A stretch of DNA of 64,000 nucleotides, taken from the NCBI GenBank assembly GCA_019635795.1, contig JAHBYV010000009.1, positions 1 to 64,000 of the forward strand, in the 5' to 3' direction. This document shows positions 18,651-28,340 of the stretch, in pieces. This DNA comes from Rhizobiaceae bacterium. GTDB lineage: Bacteria > Pseudomonadota > Alphaproteobacteria > Rhizobiales > Rhizobiaceae. The notes beneath the pieces were generated by a model. It saw only the letters and a list, made by a program, of their open reading frames with translations, did not search any database and had not been told where the DNA came from. The position numbers and the translations under genes were made by a program. How positions within the stretch are numbered: position 1 is the stretch's first letter; every line of letters begins with the position of its first letter.

Positions 18651-21359
18651 ATGGTAATCCAGACAATGCCTTCCGGGCGCGAGCCTGCACCGCTTTCCTC
18701 AGCGGGTGCGACGCCGATGATGGAACAATACATTGAGATAAAGGCTGCGAATCAGGATTCGCTGCTCTTCTATCGCATGGGCGATTTCTACGAATTGTTC
18801 TTCGATGACGCCGAAAAGGCGAGTCGAGCGCTCGGCATTGTTCTGACCAAAAGAGGCAAGCATCAGGGCGACGACATTCCAATGTGCGGCGTGCCCGTGC
18901 ACGCTGCTGACGATTACTTGCAAAAGTTGATTGGGCTTGGGTTTCGCGTAGCGGTTTGCGAACAGATTGAAGACCCGGCGGAAGCCAAGAAGCGCGGTTC
19001 AAAATCGGTTGTGCGGCGTGATGTTGTGCGTCTCGTTACACCGGGTACGATAACAGAAGACAAGCTTCTCGACCCGGCTCAAAGCAATTTCCTTATGGCT
19101 GTGGGGCGCGTCAAAAGTTCGCCGGAAGATATTTTTGCCCTCGCCTGGATCGACATATCCACCGGCCATTTTCGCGTTGCTGAATCCCGTGCGGATCGTC
19201 TGCTTGCCGACATTTTGCGCATCGACCCCAGAGAGGTCGTGGTTGCCGAACCCGTTTTCTACGACGATGAACTCAAACCGGTGTTTGACGTGCTTGGTCG
19301 CACCGCAAGCCCGATACCGGGGTCGCTTTTTGAATCTTCAAGCGCTGCCAACCGCATAGCGCATTTTTACGGCGTAGCGACGCCTGACAGCTTCGGGGCG
19401 TTTTCACGCGCCGAGCTGAGCGCAATCTCAGGTGCAATCGCTTATGTAGAAAAGACGCAGAAGGCAGAGCGCCCTCCGCTCGCAAGACCTGAGCGCGAAC
19501 AGAGTGCATCGACCCTGTTTATCGATCCGGCGACGCGCGGCAATCTGGAACTTATTCGCGCCATGAACGGCGCCCGTGAAGGGTCGTTGTTCAAATGCAT
19601 CGACAGGACGTTGACTGGCGGCGGGGCAAGATTACTCGCAGACAGGCTGATGTCTCCGCTTACGGACCCTGCCGAGATTGGCGCAAGGCTGGATTCGGTG
19701 GCATTTTTTCTCGGCGAGCCGAAATTATGTGAGGCAGTGCGCGCCGTGCTGAAAACCGTCGCGGATATGCCGCGCGCCCTTTCCCGCCTCGCACTGAACC
19801 GTGGCGGACCGCGAGACCTTGGCGCGCTTCGCGCGGGCATGGAAGCGGCAGGCAATCTGCAAAAAACATTGCATGGCTCCAGTGCGCCACAGGAGTTAGT
19901 AAGGGCGATTGAGGCTCTGGCTGCTTTACCTGCTGATTTTGCCGCACATCTAACTGAGGCGCTGGGGGAAGAGCTTCCGCTGCTCAAGCGAGATGGTGGG
20001 TTCGTTCGCGCGGGTTATGATGCCGAGCTTGATGAGATGCGCGCATTACGGGATGAATCGCGGCGCGTCATTGCCGGGATGGAACGCGATCTGATTGAGG
20101 AAACAGGCATTCGCTCACTCAAGATCAGGCACAATAACGTTCTTGGCTATTACATTGAGGTTTCGGCCAACAATCAGTCGGCACTGAACGGCACGGATGA
20201 AGCAAAAGGGCGCTTTATTCATCGCCAGACGATGGCCAACGCCATGCGCTTCACCACCACGGAACTGGCGGAGCTTGAAACAAAAATAGCCAATGCTGCA
20301 GATCGCGCGCTTGGCATAGAGCAACGCGTTTTCGATAAGCTGACTGCCGAGGCCGTTGCAAACGCCCAGTCTATTCGTGCAGGCGCCGAAGCCATCGCGG
20401 TTCTGGATGTTTCAGCCGCGCTGGCAATTCTGGCGCAAGCGGAAAACTATTGCCGCCCGAAAGTGGACTCAAGCCTTGCCTTCCAGATCGAAAGAGGGCG
20501 TCACCCTGTAGTCGAGCAGGCATTACGCCGCTCAGCCCAAGCGCCCTTTGTCGCCAATGACTGCAACCTTTCACCTTCAGGAAACGATCGTAACGGCGCA
20601 ATCTGGCTCCTGACAGGGCCAAACATGGGCGGCAAGTCCACCTTTCTGCGACAGAACGCATTGATTGCGATCATGGCGCAGATGGGTTCTTTCGTGCCGG
20701 CCCAATCGGCGCACATTGGCGTGGTGGATCGCCTGTTCTCCCGCGTCGGCGCCTCCGATGATCTTGCGCGCGGGCGCTCTACATTTATGGTGGAGATGGT
20801 GGAAACTGCGGCCATTCTCAATCAGGCCGGTGAGCGTTCGCTGGTCATCCTCGACGAAATCGGGCGCGGCACCTCCACGTTTGACGGCCTGTCGATTGCC
20901 TGGGCTGCGGTCGAGTATCTGCACGAACAGAACCGTTGCCGCTCCATCTTCGCGACTCATTTCCACGAAATTACCGCCTTGTCAGCCAAATTGCCTCGCC
21001 TCCATAACGTGACCATGCGCGTGAAGGAGTGGGAGGGCGATGTCGTGTTCCTGCACGAAGTGGCTATGGGTGCGGCTGACCGCAGCTATGGGGTTCAGGT
21101 AGCCAAGCTCGCTGGCTTACCAGAGGCAGTGGTACAGCGCGCGCGGGATGTGTTGAACCAACTGGAAGAAGGCGAAATGTCGGGCAAGGCAGATCGCCTG
21201 CTGGACGATTTGCCACTGTTTTCCGCCGTGGTTCGCAACGAACCTCCCGCAAAACCTCAGACGGATGCCTTGCGCGAAAGTCTTGGCGCAATAAATCCCG
21301 ACGAACTGACCCCCCGTGAAGCGCTTGATGCGCTGTACCTGCTGAAACGCATGCTATAG
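18651..21359 (+). CDS. mutS: DNA mismatch repair protein MutS
   Basis: MutS recognises mismatches and starts repair. In 902 residues: the mismatch-binding domain with the Phe-X-Glu motif ([10 protein letters not shown], near residue 40; the family intercalating Phe and Glu are present), connector, lever and clamp regions, then the ATPase with Walker [10 protein letters not shown] (near 656), Walker [12 protein letters not shown] (near 735) and ATHFHEIT. The C-terminal end carries the dimerisation helix-turn-helix region. The ATG at 18651 gives a ~20-residue lead-in before the conserved [14 protein letters not shown]; an internal start is possible. No mutL is nearby. Confidence 0.96.
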   Translation: MVIQTMPSGREPAPLSSAGATPMMEQYIEIKAANQDSLLFYRMGDFYELFFDDAEKASRALGIVLTKRGKHQGDDIPMCGVPVHAADDYLQKLIGLGFRVAVCEQIEDPAEAKKRGSKSVVRRDVVRLVTPGTITEDKLLDPAQSNFLMAVGRVKSSPEDIFALAWIDISTGHFRVAESRADRLLADILRIDPREVVVAEPVFYDDELKPVFDVLGRTASPIPGSLFESSSAANRIAHFYGVATPDSFGAFSRAELSAISGAIAYVEKTQKAERPPLARPEREQSASTLFIDPATRGNLELIRAMNGAREGSLFKCIDRTLTGGGARLLADRLMSPLTDPAEIGARLDSVAFFLGEPKLCEAVRAVLKTVADMPRALSRLALNRGGPRDLGALRAGMEAAGNLQKTLHGSSAPQELVRAIEALAALPADFAAHLTEALGEELPLLKRDGGFVRAGYDAELDEMRALRDESRRVIAGMERDLIEETGIRSLKIRHNNVLGYYIEVSANNQSALNGTDEAKGRFIHRQTMANAMRFTTTELAELETKIANAADRALGIEQRVFDKLTAEAVANAQSIRAGAEAIAVLDVSAALAILAQAENYCRPKVDSSLAFQIERGRHPVVEQALRRSAQAPFVANDCNLSPSGNDRNGAIWLLTGPNMGGKSTFLRQNALIAIMAQMGSFVPAQSAHIGVVDRLFSRVGASDDLARGRSTFMVEMVETAAILNQAGERSLVILDEIGRGTSTFDGLSIAWAAVEYLHEQNRCRSIFATHFHEITALSAKLPRLHNVTMRVKEWEGDVVFLHEVAMGAADRSYGVQVAKLAGLPEAVVQRARDVLNQLEEGEMSGKADRLLDDLPLFSAVVRNEPPAKPQTDALRESLGAINPDELTPREALDALYLLKRML

Positions 21360-21387
21360 GCCTTTCAGAAACAGATCGCAGGGCGCC

Positions 21388-22284
21388 ATGGCCAGAAATA
21401 TCCGTGAGAACAATACGCTTGGTATTGTTTTTATGCTCATCGCTATTTTCATGTTTGCCGTTAACGATGTTCTCGGCAAATGGCTCGTTGCATCCTATCA
21501 CGTCGGGCTTTTGCTTTTTGTGCGCAGCATCGCGGCCATTTTGTTTTTGTGCCCGTTCATATTGTACGCGGGTCCCCGCAGCCTATTCGATGTTGCATAC
21601 CCCAAACTCATGGCTGTTCGCGTTCTGCTGACTGCCATTGAGATCAGTTGTTTCTATTATTCCGTTGGCTACATGCCGCTTGCTGACGCAATCACATTCT
21701 GGATGGCATCACCCATATATGTCGCCGCGCTGTCTCCTCTTTTGCTTGGCGAGCATGTCGGCTGGCGGCGCTGGACTGCAATTATTGTCGGCTTCATTGG
21801 CGTGCTGATAGCAATGAGGCCATCTTCTGAAAGCCTGTCTCTGCCCTCGATCGCTGCTCTGGTTGGAAGTCTCGCGTTCGCACTAATGATGATTACAGCG
21901 CGAGCGCTGCGCAATTCTTCGGACATCGCGATGGTGTTCTGGCCAACGACTGGCACTGCGCTTCTCGGCATTATACTGCTGCCCTGGGCGAAAGCTGTGC
22001 CTGCGCCGGTTGATTTCGTGATGCTTTCGATGCTTGGCATAATCGCGCTTGTGGCGCACGTTTTTACCAATCGGTCGCTTATGCTTGCGGACGCTGCCAC
22101 CGTCACACCTTACCAATACACGCTTTTGCTTTGGGCGATGATTTTTGGCTGGCTGGTGTTCAACGAAACACCCCAAATCACGACAATGATTGGTGCGGCG
22201 CTGATTGTCGCCTCGGGCCTCTTCATCTTCTTTCGGGAACAAAAGCTTGGCATCGGGCGTGCGCCGCCAACCGATATTACCTAG
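21388..22284 (+). CDS. EamA/DMT-family ten-helix transporter
   Basis: The 298-residue protein contains about ten hydrophobic segments arranged as two EamA repeats (residues 10-145 and 155-290), the pattern of drug/metabolite transporters. Typical elements are the DAITFWMASPIYVAALSPLLLGE segment at the end of repeat 1 and the matching YTLLLWAMIFGWLVFNE in repeat 2. Substrate cannot be inferred. It begins 28 bp after mutS but is functionally unrelated. It could be co-expressed with the SDR and FAH genes that follow 120 bp downstream. Confidence 0.85.
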   Translation: MARNIRENNTLGIVFMLIAIFMFAVNDVLGKWLVASYHVGLLLFVRSIAAILFLCPFILYAGPRSLFDVAYPKLMAVRVLLTAIEISCFYYSVGYMPLADAITFWMASPIYVAALSPLLLGEHVGWRRWTAIIVGFIGVLIAMRPSSESLSLPSIAALVGSLAFALMMITARALRNSSDIAMVFWPTTGTALLGIILLPWAKAVPAPVDFVMLSMLGIIALVAHVFTNRSLMLADAATVTPYQYTLLLWAMIFGWLVFNETPQITTMIGAALIVASGLFIFFREQKLGIGRAPPTDIT

Positions 22285-22405
22285 CTCCTATACCATCTCC
22301 ATTTACTTCGACCCTGACGGGATGAAGGCAAGGTCATAAACACTGTTGCATTCTCGCGCAGCTATGACAGGGTGCGCGCGCCTCACCCAAGGGAAAGCTG
22401 CGCAT

Positions 22406-23134
22406 ATGACCAAACTTGCGGGCAAAACTGTTCTCATCACCGCTTCCGCACAGGGTATCGGTCGAGCCTCGGCTCTTGCATTCGCCAACGCTGGAGCAAC
22501 CGTCTGGGCAAGCGATATTAATGAGAGCCTGCTTGCCGAATTGAAGCATCCGAACATCACGACCCGCAAAATGGATGTTCTGAGCGATGCTGACGTGAAT
22601 GCAGTAACCAGCGAAATTGGTAGGGTAGACGTTCTTTTCAACTGCGCCGGATTTGTTCACGCCGGTTCTATTTTACAGATGAAAGACGACGACTTCGATT
22701 TCGCGATCGATCTCAATGTCAAGTCCATGATCCGCACAATCCGGGCCGTGCTGCCCGGAATGCTGGAGCGCAAGGACGGCGCTATCATCAACATGTCGTC
22801 TGTCGCGAGTTCGGTTAAGGGTGTTCCCAACCGCTTTGCGTATAGCGTAACCAAAGCTGCGGTTATCGGCCTGACCAAATCAATCGCTGCTGAATACATC
22901 ACGCACGGCATAAGATGTAACTGTATTTGCCCGGGAACGGTTGAAAGTCCTTCGCTGCAGGACCGGATGCGGGCGCAAGGAAATTATGAGACAGCTCGCG
23001 CGGCCTTCATTGCACGCCAGCCTATGGGGCGCATAGGCGAGCCTGAGGAGATTGCGGACCTCGCGGTGTATCTGGCGGGCGCAACATATACGACCGGACA
23101 AGCCTGCAACATTGATGGCGGGTGGTCGCTCTAA
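22406..23134 (+). CDS. Short-chain dehydrogenase, DHRS6 / 2-keto-3-deoxy-L-fuconate dehydrogenase-like
   Basis: A 242-residue classical SDR. It has the NAD-binding TASAQGIGRA near residue 12, NCAGFV near 80, and the catalytic Ser with the Tyr-X3-Lys motif (NMSSVASS then YSVTK near 145-150), ending in the usual IDGGWSL. Overall sequence strongly resembles the DHRS6/BDH2 subgroup, whose bacterial members include 2-keto-3-deoxy-L-fuconate dehydrogenase. With a fumarylacetoacetate-hydrolase-family enzyme 28 bp downstream, a role in non-phosphorylative deoxysugar catabolism is a reasonable inference. The chosen ATG (MTKLAGKT) is the SDR family start; upstream codons are leader. Confidence 0.85.
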   Translation: MTKLAGKTVLITASAQGIGRASALAFANAGATVWASDINESLLAELKHPNITTRKMDVLSDADVNAVTSEIGRVDVLFNCAGFVHAGSILQMKDDDFDFAIDLNVKSMIRTIRAVLPGMLERKDGAIINMSSVASSVKGVPNRFAYSVTKAAVIGLTKSIAAEYITHGIRCNCICPGTVESPSLQDRMRAQGNYETARAAFIARQPMGRIGEPEEIADLAVYLAGATYTTGQACNIDGGWSL

Positions 23135-23162
23135 TCAAAAACGTAAAATCTGAGGAGTAGGA

Positions 23163-24008
23163 ATGAAACTGGTAAGATACGGCGAGGCGGGCGCCGAAAA
23201 ACCCGGGCTCATCGACGCGAGCGGAAAAATCCGCGACTTGTCCGGCCATGTGCCAGACATTGCGGGTGAGACCCTTGATCCGGTACAGCTGGATAAGCTC
23301 AGCAGGATTGATCCGAACTCCCTGCCCGAAGTGGCAGGCAATCCGCGCCTTGGGCCGTGCGTTGGCGGAACCGGCAAATTTATCTGCATCGGCCTGAATT
23401 ACTCCGACCACGCAGCAGAAACCGGCGCCGCGGTTCCCAGCGAACCGATTGTTTTCATGAAAGCAACATCGGCAATCGTTGGACCGAATGACGATCTGCT
23501 TATCCCGCGTGGTTCTCAAAAGACCGATTGGGAAGTCGAACTAGGCATCGTTATCGGCAAGAAGGCAAAGTACGTCTCCGAAGAAGATGCGCTGGACTAT
23601 GTTGCAGGATACTGCGTGCTGCACGATGTTTCCGAGCGCGCGTTTCAGATCGAGCGTCAAGGCCAGTGGACGAAAGGCAAAAGTGCCGACACGTTTGGTC
23701 CGACCGGCCCCTGGATGGTGACGAAGGACGAAGTGAAGGACCCGCAAAACCTTAAGCTGTGGCTGACCGTCAATGGCGAGAAGATGCAGGATGGAAACAC
23801 CTCGACCATGATTTATGGCGTGAAGCATCTCGTGTCCTATCTTTCCCGATTCATGAGCCTTCAACCCGGCGACCTCATCTCGACGGGCACACCACCCGGC
23901 GTCGGGATGGGTATGAAGCCGCAGCGTTTCCTAAAGCCTGGAGACGTCGTGGAACTTGGCGTCGAAGGTTTGGGTACTCAGAAACAGAACGTCAAGGCGG
24001 ACGCCTGA
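23163..24008 (+). CDS. Fumarylacetoacetate hydrolase family protein (2,4-diketo-3-deoxyfuconate/rhamnonate hydrolase-like)
   Basis: The 281-residue protein has the N-terminal extension and catalytic core of the FAH superfamily: ICIGLNYSDHAAETG near residue 75, metal ligands in DWEVELGIVIGK near 122, and STGTPPGVGMGM near 240. These enzymes hydrolyse C-C bonds of 2,4-diketo acids with a divalent metal. Annotation pipelines often call this subgroup ureidoglycolate lyase, but the preceding SDR points to a diketo-deoxysugar acid, yielding pyruvate and lactate. Good AGGAG site before the ATG. The specific substrate is an inference. Confidence 0.82.
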   Translation: MKLVRYGEAGAEKPGLIDASGKIRDLSGHVPDIAGETLDPVQLDKLSRIDPNSLPEVAGNPRLGPCVGGTGKFICIGLNYSDHAAETGAAVPSEPIVFMKATSAIVGPNDDLLIPRGSQKTDWEVELGIVIGKKAKYVSEEDALDYVAGYCVLHDVSERAFQIERQGQWTKGKSADTFGPTGPWMVTKDEVKDPQNLKLWLTVNGEKMQDGNTSTMIYGVKHLVSYLSRFMSLQPGDLISTGTPPGVGMGMKPQRFLKPGDVVELGVEGLGTQKQNVKADA

Positions 24009-24065
24009 CCCGTTAGCCGAATGCAACCCTATGCTGCTCCACTCTCGATAAGGGTGGGGCAGTTT

Positions 24066-25205
24066 TCAATCGAGCGTGCGCCTGAAACGGAGCAGGGCCA
24101 GCGTGGCGAAAGCCAGAACGAAGGCGAACAACGCAGCGACTTCAGTCGCGATTGCCGGGAATCCGGCACCTTTCAACATCACCGCCCGCACGATGCGCAG
24201 AAAGTGCGTTAATGGCAAAACTTCTCCCAGTGTCTGTGCCCAATCCGGCATTCCGCGATAAGGAAACATGAAGCCGGACAGCAATATTGATGGCAGGAAA
24301 AAGAAGAAGGTTAGCTGCATGGCTTGCATCTGCGTGCGCGCCACAGTCGATATCGAATAGCCGAGCAACACCAGCGCCAGCACGAAAACAAAAATTGCCG
24401 AAAGCAGCAGCGTGAGACTCCCGAAAAAGGGCACGCCAAATAGAGTCTTAGCGGCAACGAGAACGACCACGACCTGCACGGCACCCACCGCGGCATAGGG
24501 CAAAACCTTGCCAAGCATGATTTCCATTGGGCTGGCCGGCATTGCCAGCAGGTTTTCCATCGTTCCGCGCTCACTCTCGCGGGTCAGTGCCATTGCGGTC
24601 ATCATCACCATTGTCATCTGTAGAATGACGCCCAGCAATCCGGGAACGATATTGTACTGTGATATTCCCTCAGGATTGTATCTGCGGTGAACGATCACCT
24701 GTAGCTGACTCACCGCCTGTGCAGCGGCCTGCGCTTCGTCGCCCTGCTCGCGCAACAGCGCCTGACTTGCAACAGTGCCCAGGGTGGAAATGGCACCGCT
24801 TGCGACCGACGGATCGGTCGCATCAGCCTCAATCAATATTTGCGGATTGTCACCCCGTATCACCCGCCGCGCGAAGTCGGAAGGTATGGTGACAACGAAC
24901 GAAACCGCGCCGCTGGTTATGAGCTTTTCTGCCTCCTCCGCGCTTTGAATGGGATGGTCGAAGCGGTAATAGCCCGTCATCTCCAATGCAGACACCATGG
25001 CGCGCGTATAGTGGTCATTACTCGTTGCAACGAGTGCAGCCGGCAGTCGCTTGGGATCGTTGTTGATCGCGTAACCGAACAGAATCAGCAGCATCAATGG
25101 TACGCCCAGCATCATCGCAAAGGTGACGCGGTCGCGCCGCATCTGGATGAACTCTTTCTTTAAAAGCGCGCGAAGGCGGGAAAGCGAAAAGAAGGTGTGG
25201 TTCAT
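24066..25205 (-). CDS. ABC-2 type export permease (YbhS/YbhR-like)
   Basis: A 379-residue membrane protein. It has one N-terminal transmembrane helix (residues 28-46, MMLGVPLMLLILFGYAIN), a large extracytoplasmic domain (50-190), and five helices from about 195 on, including the family motif RESERGTMENLLAMPASPMEIMLGK. It overlaps the upstream ATPase gene by 4 bp and belongs to the tetR-hlyD-ATPase-permease operon. The E. coli relative ybhGFSR has two permeases; only one is found here, so the exporter may act as a homodimer. Confidence 0.9.
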   Translation of the reverse strand: MNHTFFSLSRLRALLKKEFIQMRRDRVTFAMMLGVPLMLLILFGYAINNDPKRLPAALVATSNDHYTRAMVSALEMTGYYRFDHPIQSAEEAEKLITSGAVSFVVTIPSDFARRVIRGDNPQILIEADATDPSVASGAISTLGTVASQALLREQGDEAQAAAQAVSQLQVIVHRRYNPEGISQYNIVPGLLGVILQMTMVMMTAMALTRESERGTMENLLAMPASPMEIMLGKVLPYAAVGAVQVVVVLVAAKTLFGVPFFGSLTLLLSAIFVFVLALVLLGYSISTVARTQMQAMQLTFFFFLPSILLSGFMFPYRGMPDWAQTLGEVLPLTHFLRIVRAVMLKGAGFPAIATEVAALFAFVLAFATLALLRFRRTLD

Positions 25206-26119
25206 GACATATTGTCCTTCGATACCGCCATGAACTGGATGAACACATCCTCAAGACTGGTTTCGCCACGCTCGATCCTGATGCCCTTTTCCTTTCGGAA
25301 TGCCGAGAGCGTTTTGTCCAACAGCTCCCGATCCGAACCAACAACATGGAGTGTGGTTCCGAACGGCGCGACCTGATCCACACCCGGCGCACCTTCCAGG
25401 CGCTCTGCAACTTCGTTCAACCCCTCACCTGTCACCACATATGTGGTCAGCCCTGCATCGCGGATAACCTCATCCACGGTTCCGGTGGCTAACATCTTTC
25501 CGTAGGATATGTAGCAGATCCGATGGCAGCGCTCGGCCTCGTCCATGTAGTGCGTGGACACAAGCACAGTGAGCCCGCCTCGCGCCAGCCGGTGTATTTC
25601 ATCCCAGAATTCGCGCCGTGCCTTGGGATCGACCCCGGCCGTCGGTTCGTCCAGCAGCAGCAGCTTTGGCCGATGCATGATGCAGGCCGCGAGCGCCAAT
25701 CGCTGCTTCCAGCCCCCTGATAACGTTCCCGCAAGCTGGTTCCGGCGGCTTGTCAGCCCCAGATCCTCAAGGGTTTCATCCACATATCTGGCAACCGGCT
25801 TCAGCTCATAGAGCCGCGCAACAAATTCAAGGTTCTCGGCGATCGTCAGGTCCTCATAGAAAGAGAACTTCTGCGTCATGTAGCCGACTTCGCGTTTGAT
25901 CTTGAGCGATTCAATGCCAAGGTCATAGCCAAGCACCTTGCCCGTGCCGCTGTCGGCTGTGAGCAAGCCGCACATTATGCGGATTGTCGTTGTCTTGCCC
26001 GAACCGTTCGGTCCCAGAAAACCGACGATTTCGCCCTGCTCCACCTGCATGGACACATTATCGACGACGGTCTTGTCGCCGAAGCGCTTAACCAGATTTT
26101 GAACATCTATGACGCTCAT
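25202..26119 (-). CDS. ABC transporter ATP-binding protein (YbhF-like, single ATPase domain)
   Basis: The 305-residue ATPase carries Walker A GPNGSGKTTT (near residue 38), the signature motif LSGGWKQRLALAA (near 135; Trp in place of the usual Gln/Glu), Walker B LLLLDEPTAGVD (near 155) and an H-loop STHYMDEAERC. A C-terminal extension of about 80 residues follows, as in drug/Na+ exporter ATPases. E. coli YbhF has two fused ATPase domains, while this one has one. Start MSVIDVQNLVKRFG is the family start; it lies 4 bp after the HlyD-like gene. It energises export together with the downstream permease. Confidence 0.92.
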   Translation of the reverse strand: MSVIDVQNLVKRFGDKTVVDNVSMQVEQGEIVGFLGPNGSGKTTTIRIMCGLLTADSGTGKVLGYDLGIESLKIKREVGYMTQKFSFYEDLTIAENLEFVARLYELKPVARYVDETLEDLGLTSRRNQLAGTLSGGWKQRLALAACIMHRPKLLLLDEPTAGVDPKARREFWDEIHRLARGGLTVLVSTHYMDEAERCHRICYISYGKMLATGTVDEVIRDAGLTTYVVTGEGLNEVAERLEGAPGVDQVAPFGTTLHVVGSDRELLDKTLSAFRKEKGIRIERGETSLEDVFIQFMAVSKDNMS

Positions 26120-26123
26120 CACC

Positions 26124-27068
26124 CTATTCCGCGTCAGCAAGATCAACGTCCACGATCTGCCCCGGCTTGAGCATCGTATCCCCATCGGGACGCGCTTCGA
26201 TCAGATAAACAAGCTTTTGCCTCGTTTCGAGCGAATAGATAACCGGAGGCGTAAATTCGGGATCGTGCGAGACATAGCTCACCGTAGCAGTCAGCCCCTC
26301 GCGGCACCCGTCGCACCGCACCTTCAACTTGCCGCCCGGTTTCAGCTTTGAGAAGTCAGGCTCTGGCACGTACACCTTCAACTTCACAGCACCATCAGGC
26401 AACAGGGAAAGAACGGGCGCAGAAGGCCCTGCTATGTCGCCAGGATCGCGAATAACATCGTCCACACGGCCCGGATTGAGCGCTACGAGATTGCGTTTGG
26501 AAAGTCGCCATTGTGCCTCATCGAGGGCGGCTGATGCCTGGTTGACAGCCTGTTCCGCCGCCTTGATTGTCTCTATCCGCGCAGGAAGCTTGGCAACAGC
26601 CAGATTGGCCTTGGCCTGCCCGATGGCTGCTGCCGTCACCTGAAGCTGCGTCTTTGCGGTGTCGAGTTGTGCCTGCGTTGCGGTGCCTCGTCCAAACAGG
26701 TCCTGCGTGCGCTCCACAACGCGCCCAGCTTCTTCATGCTCGGCCTCTGCAGACGCAAGTGTCGCGGCCAGAACATCAATTTCTTCCGGGCGCTTGCCGA
26801 GCTTCAAATCTGCAAGTTGCGCCTGCGCTTGCGCCAAAGCGGCCTTGGCCTGCGAAACGGCAATGCGTGCATCGGCGTCTTCAAGCCTAACAATGATCTG
26901 GCCCGGTTCGACACGGTCACCCCGCCTGACAGCCACAGTGTCAACCTGCGCCGTTTCGATGGGTGCCATCAATACGAATTCGCCCTCGACATAACCCACC
27001 GCTAGTGGTGCGCCAGGGCCGCATGAGATGAGCGACGCAAGGATTGGGAGGGAGCAGAAGAAGCTCAT
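26124..27068 (-). CDS. HlyD/YbhG-family periplasmic adaptor, probable lipoprotein
   Basis: The 314-residue protein is a membrane-fusion adaptor. It has a short N-terminal hydrophobic stretch with the lipobox-like LISC ending at Cys16, a biotinyl-lipoyl-like half (VRRGDRVEPGQIIVRLEDADARI, near residue 48), a long Ala/Gln-rich coiled-coil hairpin (about 70-185), then the second lipoyl half and a beta-barrel (DPEFTPPVIYSLETRQKLVYLIEAR). It would bridge the inner-membrane exporter to the outer envelope. It overlaps the tetR stop by 4 bp. Lipidation is inferred from the motif alone. Confidence 0.87.
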   Translation of the reverse strand: MSFFCSLPILASLISCGPGAPLAVGYVEGEFVLMAPIETAQVDTVAVRRGDRVEPGQIIVRLEDADARIAVSQAKAALAQAQAQLADLKLGKRPEEIDVLAATLASAEAEHEEAGRVVERTQDLFGRGTATQAQLDTAKTQLQVTAAAIGQAKANLAVAKLPARIETIKAAEQAVNQASAALDEAQWRLSKRNLVALNPGRVDDVIRDPGDIAGPSAPVLSLLPDGAVKLKVYVPEPDFSKLKPGGKLKVRCDGCREGLTATVSYVSHDPEFTPPVIYSLETRQKLVYLIEARPDGDTMLKPGQIVDVDLADAE

Positions 27069-27742
27069 GATGTACGCTCTTTCTTTGCCGCAAGGATGTC
27101 TGCAACGTTAGAAGTGATTGCTTTGGAAATTTTCGCGCCGTGTTCGAAGTCTATATCCGCCCAACCCATGCGGCGGCGCACAGCTTCCCGAGCCAATCGG
27201 AAGTAAATGATCTGTCCCATAACTGTGAAGACGTTGATGCGCGTTTCTTCGCTCCCGGCGGGTTCGCCAGTTGCCGCTTCCCAAAGGTCACAACAACGCT
27301 TGTGGATCGGTTCGATCATACCGGCATAGATTCGTTCAAATGCCGGTGACGGTGCTGCCATTTCCCGCAGCACGAATGGCACGATCTCAGCGGCTTCCTG
27401 CTGCACAACGAAAAAGCTGAACATGCGTTCAATCATTGCGGTAATAGCCAGACTGGCATCCTGAGAAGCTGGCACTTCTTTCACGGCTTCGGCTTCATTG
27501 CGCGATGCGATAGCCTGAATAGTAGCGACGATGTGATCGGCAACCGCTATGCGCAAACCTTCCTTGCTGCCGAAATGATAGGCGATTGATCCGATGTTCG
27601 CATTTGCAGCCGCGGCAATCTCGCGCGTGGAGGTGCCCTCGAACCCCTGCTCGCCGAACAAGATCAAAGCAGCGCGCACCAATGCGGCGCGGGTTTGGTC
27701 AGCGCCACCCGAAGCTTTGAGCTTTTGACTTTCAACAACCAT
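27065..27742 (-). CDS. TetR-family repressor, CecR-like
   Basis: The 225-residue regulator has an N-terminal TetR helix-turn-helix (GTSTREIAAAANANIGSIAYHFGSKEGL, about residues 36-63) and a C-terminal ligand domain of the CecR/YbiH type (DUF1956). It is the first gene of the adaptor-ATPase-permease operon. Its E. coli counterpart CecR controls ybhGFSR and affects sensitivity to cephalosporins and chloramphenicol. A perfect inverted repeat 8 bp upstream of the start is the likely operator, giving autoregulation. The ligand is unknown. Confidence 0.9.
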   Translation of the reverse strand: MVVESQKLKASGGADQTRAALVRAALILFGEQGFEGTSTREIAAAANANIGSIAYHFGSKEGLRIAVADHIVATIQAIASRNEAEAVKEVPASQDASLAITAMIERMFSFFVVQQEAAEIVPFVLREMAAPSPAFERIYAGMIEPIHKRCCDLWEAATGEPAGSEETRINVFTVMGQIIYFRLAREAVRRRMGWADIDFEHGAKISKAITSNVADILAAKKERTS

Positions 27743-27750
27743 GAAGATAA

Positions 27751-27772
27751 TTTAATCAAACGATTGATTAAA
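27751..27772. promoter_or_regulatory. Palindromic operator of the TetR/efflux operon
   Basis: TTTAATCAA (27751-27759), spacer ACGA, TTGATTAAA (27764-27772): a perfect 9-bp inverted repeat, 8 bp upstream of the tetR start codon. AT-rich palindromes of this size are typical TetR sites. It could also touch the promoter of the divergent CYTH gene (start 27852). Confidence 0.75.
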
Positions 27773-27851
27773 GTCAATTGTCGTTGTTGTGATCCTTAGT
27801 TGCTGCTTTTTCCGATTGCACATCGCCGCTGGAGGGTTTTAGTTTCTGACA

Positions 27852-28340
27852 ATGGCTAAGGAGATCGAACGCAAATTCCTCGTTCGTGGTGATGCGTGGC
27901 GCGCCCACGCGTCGAGAGTTCTGGCTATCCGGCAATTCTATTTGTCGATAGGGCCTGATCGCTCGACCCGCATTCGCATTATCAACGACACGCAAGCGAA
28001 GCTTACATTCAAGTTCGGGTCCAATCTGCCTGAGCGGGACGAATTTGAGTATGACCTGCCGCTGGACGAAGCCATGGAAATGCAGGCATTCGCGATCGGC
28101 TCGATAATCGAGAAGCAGCGCCATCTGGTTCAGCACGTTGGCTACACCTATGAGGTGGATGTTTTCTGCGGCGATCTTGCCGGTCTGGTTGTGGCGGAGC
28201 TTGAAACGCCGGACTACGTTCCCCGCGACATGCTTCCCGAATGGATAGGCCGGGAAGTCACTGGCGATCAGCGCTACTCAAATGCGGTGCTTGCGCTTAG
28301 CGACAAATCCTTGCTTTCTCCTGCTGCATTGGCCGTTTAG
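27852..28340 (+). CDS. CYTH-domain triphosphate tunnel metalloenzyme
   Basis: The 162-residue protein starts MAKEIERKFLV, which holds the ExExK motif of CYTH enzymes. Charged residues lining the predicted tunnel follow (RIRIINDTQAKLTFKFG, EIERK/EYDLPLDEA, VVAELETPD). Members hydrolyse tripolyphosphate or other triphosphates with a divalent metal; some bacterial ones are inorganic triphosphatases. It is divergent from the tetR operon and converges with a PAP2 phosphatase, sharing a TTAG stop overlap. The substrate is not known from sequence. Confidence 0.88.
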   Translation: MAKEIERKFLVRGDAWRAHASRVLAIRQFYLSIGPDRSTRIRIINDTQAKLTFKFGSNLPERDEFEYDLPLDEAMEMQAFAIGSIIEKQRHLVQHVGYTYEVDVFCGDLAGLVVAELETPDYVPRDMLPEWIGREVTGDQRYSNAVLALSDKSLLSPAALAV

